Positions 5,724-7,806 of a stretch of DNA of 7,806 nt are shown here, piece after piece; the first letter of the stretch is position 1, and every line of letters starts with the position of its first letter. The notes below the pieces were generated by a model. That model saw only the letters and a list, made by a program, of their open reading frames with translations. It was not told where the DNA came from and did not search any database. The position numbers were made by a program, and so were the translations under genes. Source of the DNA: Acidimicrobiales bacterium (lineage in GTDB: Bacteria; Actinomycetota; Acidimicrobiia; Acidimicrobiales; VFJN01); contig JAFGPU010000391.1 in the NCBI GenBank assembly GCA_016936035.1, positions 1-7,806 of the forward strand, read 5' to 3'.

Positions 5724-7806
5724 TCACAACGGCTCGCGGCGGCGGGCCACCACCTCGTCCCCCGACCACCCCGTCAGGTCGACCTGCTCGGGCGATGCCG
5801 AGGGCGGTGTCAGGGTGTGGGTGGACGTCCGGTCGCTCACGTCGACCGACGCCACCGGCCGCCCGTCGAAGGCCACGTCGACGCGGTCGAGGCCCCGGGT
5901 GGTGAGGCGCAGCCGCACCTTGCCGTTGGACCGGGCCGTCGGCGGCTCGGCGAGCGCCAGCGTGTACGACGGCTGGGCCGCCAGCAGAGCGCCGGCGTGG
6001 GCGAGCAGGTCGTCGTTCGCTCCGGTGACGTCCGTGCGGGTGAGGAGATGGCGCTCGTCGGGCACCACGCCCAGGTCCTCCACCGGCGTGCCACCCCGCT
6101 CCGCACCCACCCGCAAGGTGCGCCGCACCGAGGCCCGGAACCCGGCGCCGGCCGGCAGGTCGACGAACGGGTTGGCCGTGCGGCCGTCGTCGGCGGGCGA
6201 GTCGAGCAGCAGCTTGAACAGGTCGTGGGTCCAGACGTTGGCGCCCCCGGCCCCGGTGTTGCCGTCGACGCCCAGCACGGGGCCGATGGCGTGGTCCTGG
6301 AAGCCGGCGGCGAAGATGTCCGTGGCGCTGTAGCAGAGCGCGTCGGTCACGAGCACCACCGGACCGTGGTAGCGCTGGCCGACGGCGTTGGCGGACGCCT
6401 CGGTGGTGATGGCGTAGGCGTTGGAGTACTGGGCCCCGGTGGCCACGGCCTGGCGCAGCGACGGCACCCAGGGCGCCAGGTCGAAGGTGGGATCGAGCGG
6501 CGACGGGTCGTGCCGCCGGCACAGGTCGAGCATGAGAGACGTGGTGGTCATCTGGGTGGGCTCCGGAGCGATGCGCCGGGGGGTCAGCACCTGGAGAAGG
6601 CGCTCGGCCGCGTAGATGAGGCCACCACCGTTGCCGCGCACGTCGACGACGAGGCCGTCGGGCGGCAGCTGCTCGGCGAGGCGGACGAACTCGGCGACGA
6701 AGGCATCCGCGTCGTCGACGCCGAAGGTGAAGATGCGGATGTGCCCGAAGGCGCCCGACGGTGTCGTCACCGGCCGGGCGCGCAGCACCGTGGGCATGCT
6801 GGTCGCCACGTCCTCGGCGCCGACCGCCACCCGGTCGACGGCCAGGTCCGCCGACGCGATGTCGGCCGCGGCCGCGACGGCGCGCGTGGCGAACATCTGC
6901 TTCTTCGCCTCGTTGACCGCCAGCACCTCGATGTCGAGTCCCTGGGCGGCGAGCCGATCCACCTCCGGCCCGCCGGCCCGACCCGCCCGGCCCGCCCGGC
7001 CCGCCCGGCCCGCCCGGCCCGCGGCGAGCCCGGTACCGCCCCCGTCCACCCCGGCCGCGGCCACCTGCCAGTCGAGCCGGATGTCGCGCTCGATCCCGTC
7101 GAGGCCCCGGTACGTCACCACGACCCAGTCCTCGTCGGGGGGCAACGACCGGACCATCGGCCGGATCGTCAGGGCATCGAGCCCCCGGGCGAAGCTGGCC
7201 TCGGTGTTGCTGCCCGCCTGGAGGCGGGCATTGGCCTCGACCGCGCGCCGCACCGGCGTGCCGTTCCAGTGCAGCACCTCGACCTCGGGCACGAAGGTGG
7301 GGTGCGCCATGCCCGCCGCGACCTTGGTGACGATGAAGTGCTCGCCGCCGTCGTCCGGGTCGTGGTAGCGCTCGACCAGGAACGGCAGGAACGCCGTCCG
7401 CCCCCGGAACGGCGCGGGCAGCAGGTAGTTGGTGTGCAGATCGCGCACCGAGGCGAAGATGGCCGCCAGCTCGCGGTGGAAGGCCACCTCGGGGCCGCGG
7501 GCCTCGTCCGTGAGCGACGCCAGGCGATCGCGCAGCAGCCGCAGCCGCTGCACCGGGTCGACCGCGTGCATGGCCTGCTTGAGGGCGAGGTGGACGTAGC
7601 ACTGCTCGATCATCACGAGCGCCTGGTCGACCAGCGTGATCCGGTCGGCGAGCGACAGCGAGCCGTCGCCGACCCCGGCGAGGAACTCGCCCAACAGCTC
7701 CGCCCGGGCCTCGCCGGCGGCGGCGGCACCCAGCGCGACGTCGGGGTGCGAGCCGGGCGCCGCCGGCGCCCCGCCGGCGGGCCGGCGCCGCGGCGCCGTG
7801 CGCCCG
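5724..7806 (-). CDS. S41-family serine peptidase (5' end outside the window)
   Basis: The frame is open from the TGA at 5726-5724 to the right edge, so the N-terminus is probably missing. The only in-frame start codon inside is a TTG at 7694 (656 residues from there, used for numbering). Codons upstream of it read as protein (ARAELLGEFLAG), so the true start is likely outside. Visible parts are an N-terminal helical region with VRDLHTNYLLP (83-93), a linker with a Gly-Arg-Ala repeat (226-242), and the S41 core. The core has GAFGHIRIFTF (314-324), LVVDVRGNGGG (348-358) and DALCYSATDIFAAGFQD (451-467) with nucleophile Ser456. NTGAGGANVWTH (479-490) and VEDLGVVPD (538-546) follow, then an 80-residue beta-rich tail. 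The family cleaves unfolded or C-terminal peptide segments. The Lys of the CtpA-type FGKG motif is absent. His87 and Glu539 are candidates for a tricorn-like arrangement (inference). Export cannot be judged without the N-terminus. Confidence 0.88.
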   Translation of the reverse strand, partial: GRTAPRRRPAGGAPAAPGSHPDVALGAAAAGEARAELLGEFLAGVGDGSLSLADRITLVDQALVMIEQCYVHLALKQAMHAVDPVQRLRLLRDRLASLTDEARGPEVAFHRELAAIFASVRDLHTNYLLPAPFRGRTAFLPFLVERYHDPDDGGEHFIVTKVAAGMAHPTFVPEVEVLHWNGTPVRRAVEANARLQAGSNTEASFARGLDALTIRPMVRSLPPDEDWVVVTYRGLDGIERDIRLDWQVAAAGVDGGGTGLAAGRAGRAGRAGRAGRAGGPEVDRLAAQGLDIEVLAVNEAKKQMFATRAVAAAADIASADLAVDRVAVGAEDVATSMPTVLRARPVTTPSGAFGHIRIFTFGVDDADAFVAEFVRLAEQLPPDGLVVDVRGNGGGLIYAAERLLQVLTPRRIAPEPTQMTTTSLMLDLCRRHDPSPLDPTFDLAPWVPSLRQAVATGAQYSNAYAITTEASANAVGQRYHGPVVLVTDALCYSATDIFAAGFQDHAIGPVLGVDGNTGAGGANVWTHDLFKLLLDSPADDGRTANPFVDLPAGAGFRASVRRTLRVGAERGGTPVEDLGVVPDERHLLTRTDVTGANDDLLAHAGALLAAQPSYTLALAEPPTARSNGKVRLRLTTRGLDRVDVAFDGRPVASVDVSDRTSTHTLTPPSASPEQVDLTGWSGDEVVARRREPL
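6982..7022 (+). repeat. 9-bp in-frame minisatellite within the S41 peptidase gene
   Basis: CCCGCCCGG occurs in four perfect tandem copies (6982-6990, 6991-6999, 7000-7008, 7009-7017) followed by a five-base partial copy, with degenerate similar sequence just upstream. On the coding strand each unit encodes Arg-Ala-Gly, giving (RAG)n at residues about 227-241 between two folded parts of the peptidase. The unit length keeps the frame, so copy number can change without breaking the gene. Confidence 0.9.

Noticed and set aside
5356..7602. A 748-codon minus-strand frame across the peptidase and the end of the epimerase
   Set aside because: It lies in another frame of the S41 gene, is dominated by Arg, Gly, Ala and Pro, and has no family similarity. 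The S41 frame has clear motifs over the same span.

Overview
The window is very GC-rich (well above 70%), with strongly G/C-biased third codon positions, GTG starts and several genes whose promoter-like hexamers sit about 7 nt from the start codon. Together with the protein families present, this points to a chromosome of a high-GC actinobacterium, plausibly of the Acidimicrobiia type. That placement is an inference from style, not from a marker gene. No tRNA, rRNA, CRISPR array, insertion sequence or phage gene was seen, and nothing looks recently transferred.

Layout. Positions 2-328 (+) are the 3' end of a gene for a secreted or surface protein with a C-terminal membrane anchor and a long disordered tail. 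Six bases later, 335-1408 (+) encodes a signal-peptide protein with an extracytoplasmic domain carrying a WHDHRIHWM motif and five C-terminal membrane segments. The pair looks like one operon, and I suspect a link to periplasmic copper (CopC/YcnI-type) genes. A 282-bp gap follows with a perfect 18-bp palindrome, a short direct repeat, a promoter-like TAGCGT and an 11-codon mini-ORF that overlaps the start of hrpB. The ATP-dependent helicase HrpB fills 1691-4204 (+).

hrpB converges, with only 8 bp between stops, on a minus-strand pair: a dodecin-family protein (4213-4413) and, upstream of it, a DUF4288-type small protein (4523-4858). The DUF4288 gene is divergent from a plus-strand RmlC-like sugar-nucleotide epimerase (5074-5634), and the 215 bp between them holds a promoter on each strand and a strong hairpin. 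The epimerase converges on a large minus-strand S41-family peptidase (5724 to beyond the right edge), which contains a 9-bp in-frame minisatellite.

Apart from the first pair, the genes do not form an obvious shared pathway: a helicase, a small-ligand storage protein, a small unknown, an orphan epimerase and a protease. The least-described items are the WHDHRxHW membrane protein, the apparently leaderless mini-ORF coupled to hrpB, the shortened active-site loop of the epimerase, the S41 peptidase without the usual catalytic lysine, and the stop codon placed in the loop of a perfect hairpin. I see no clear case for a wholly new multi-gene system here.
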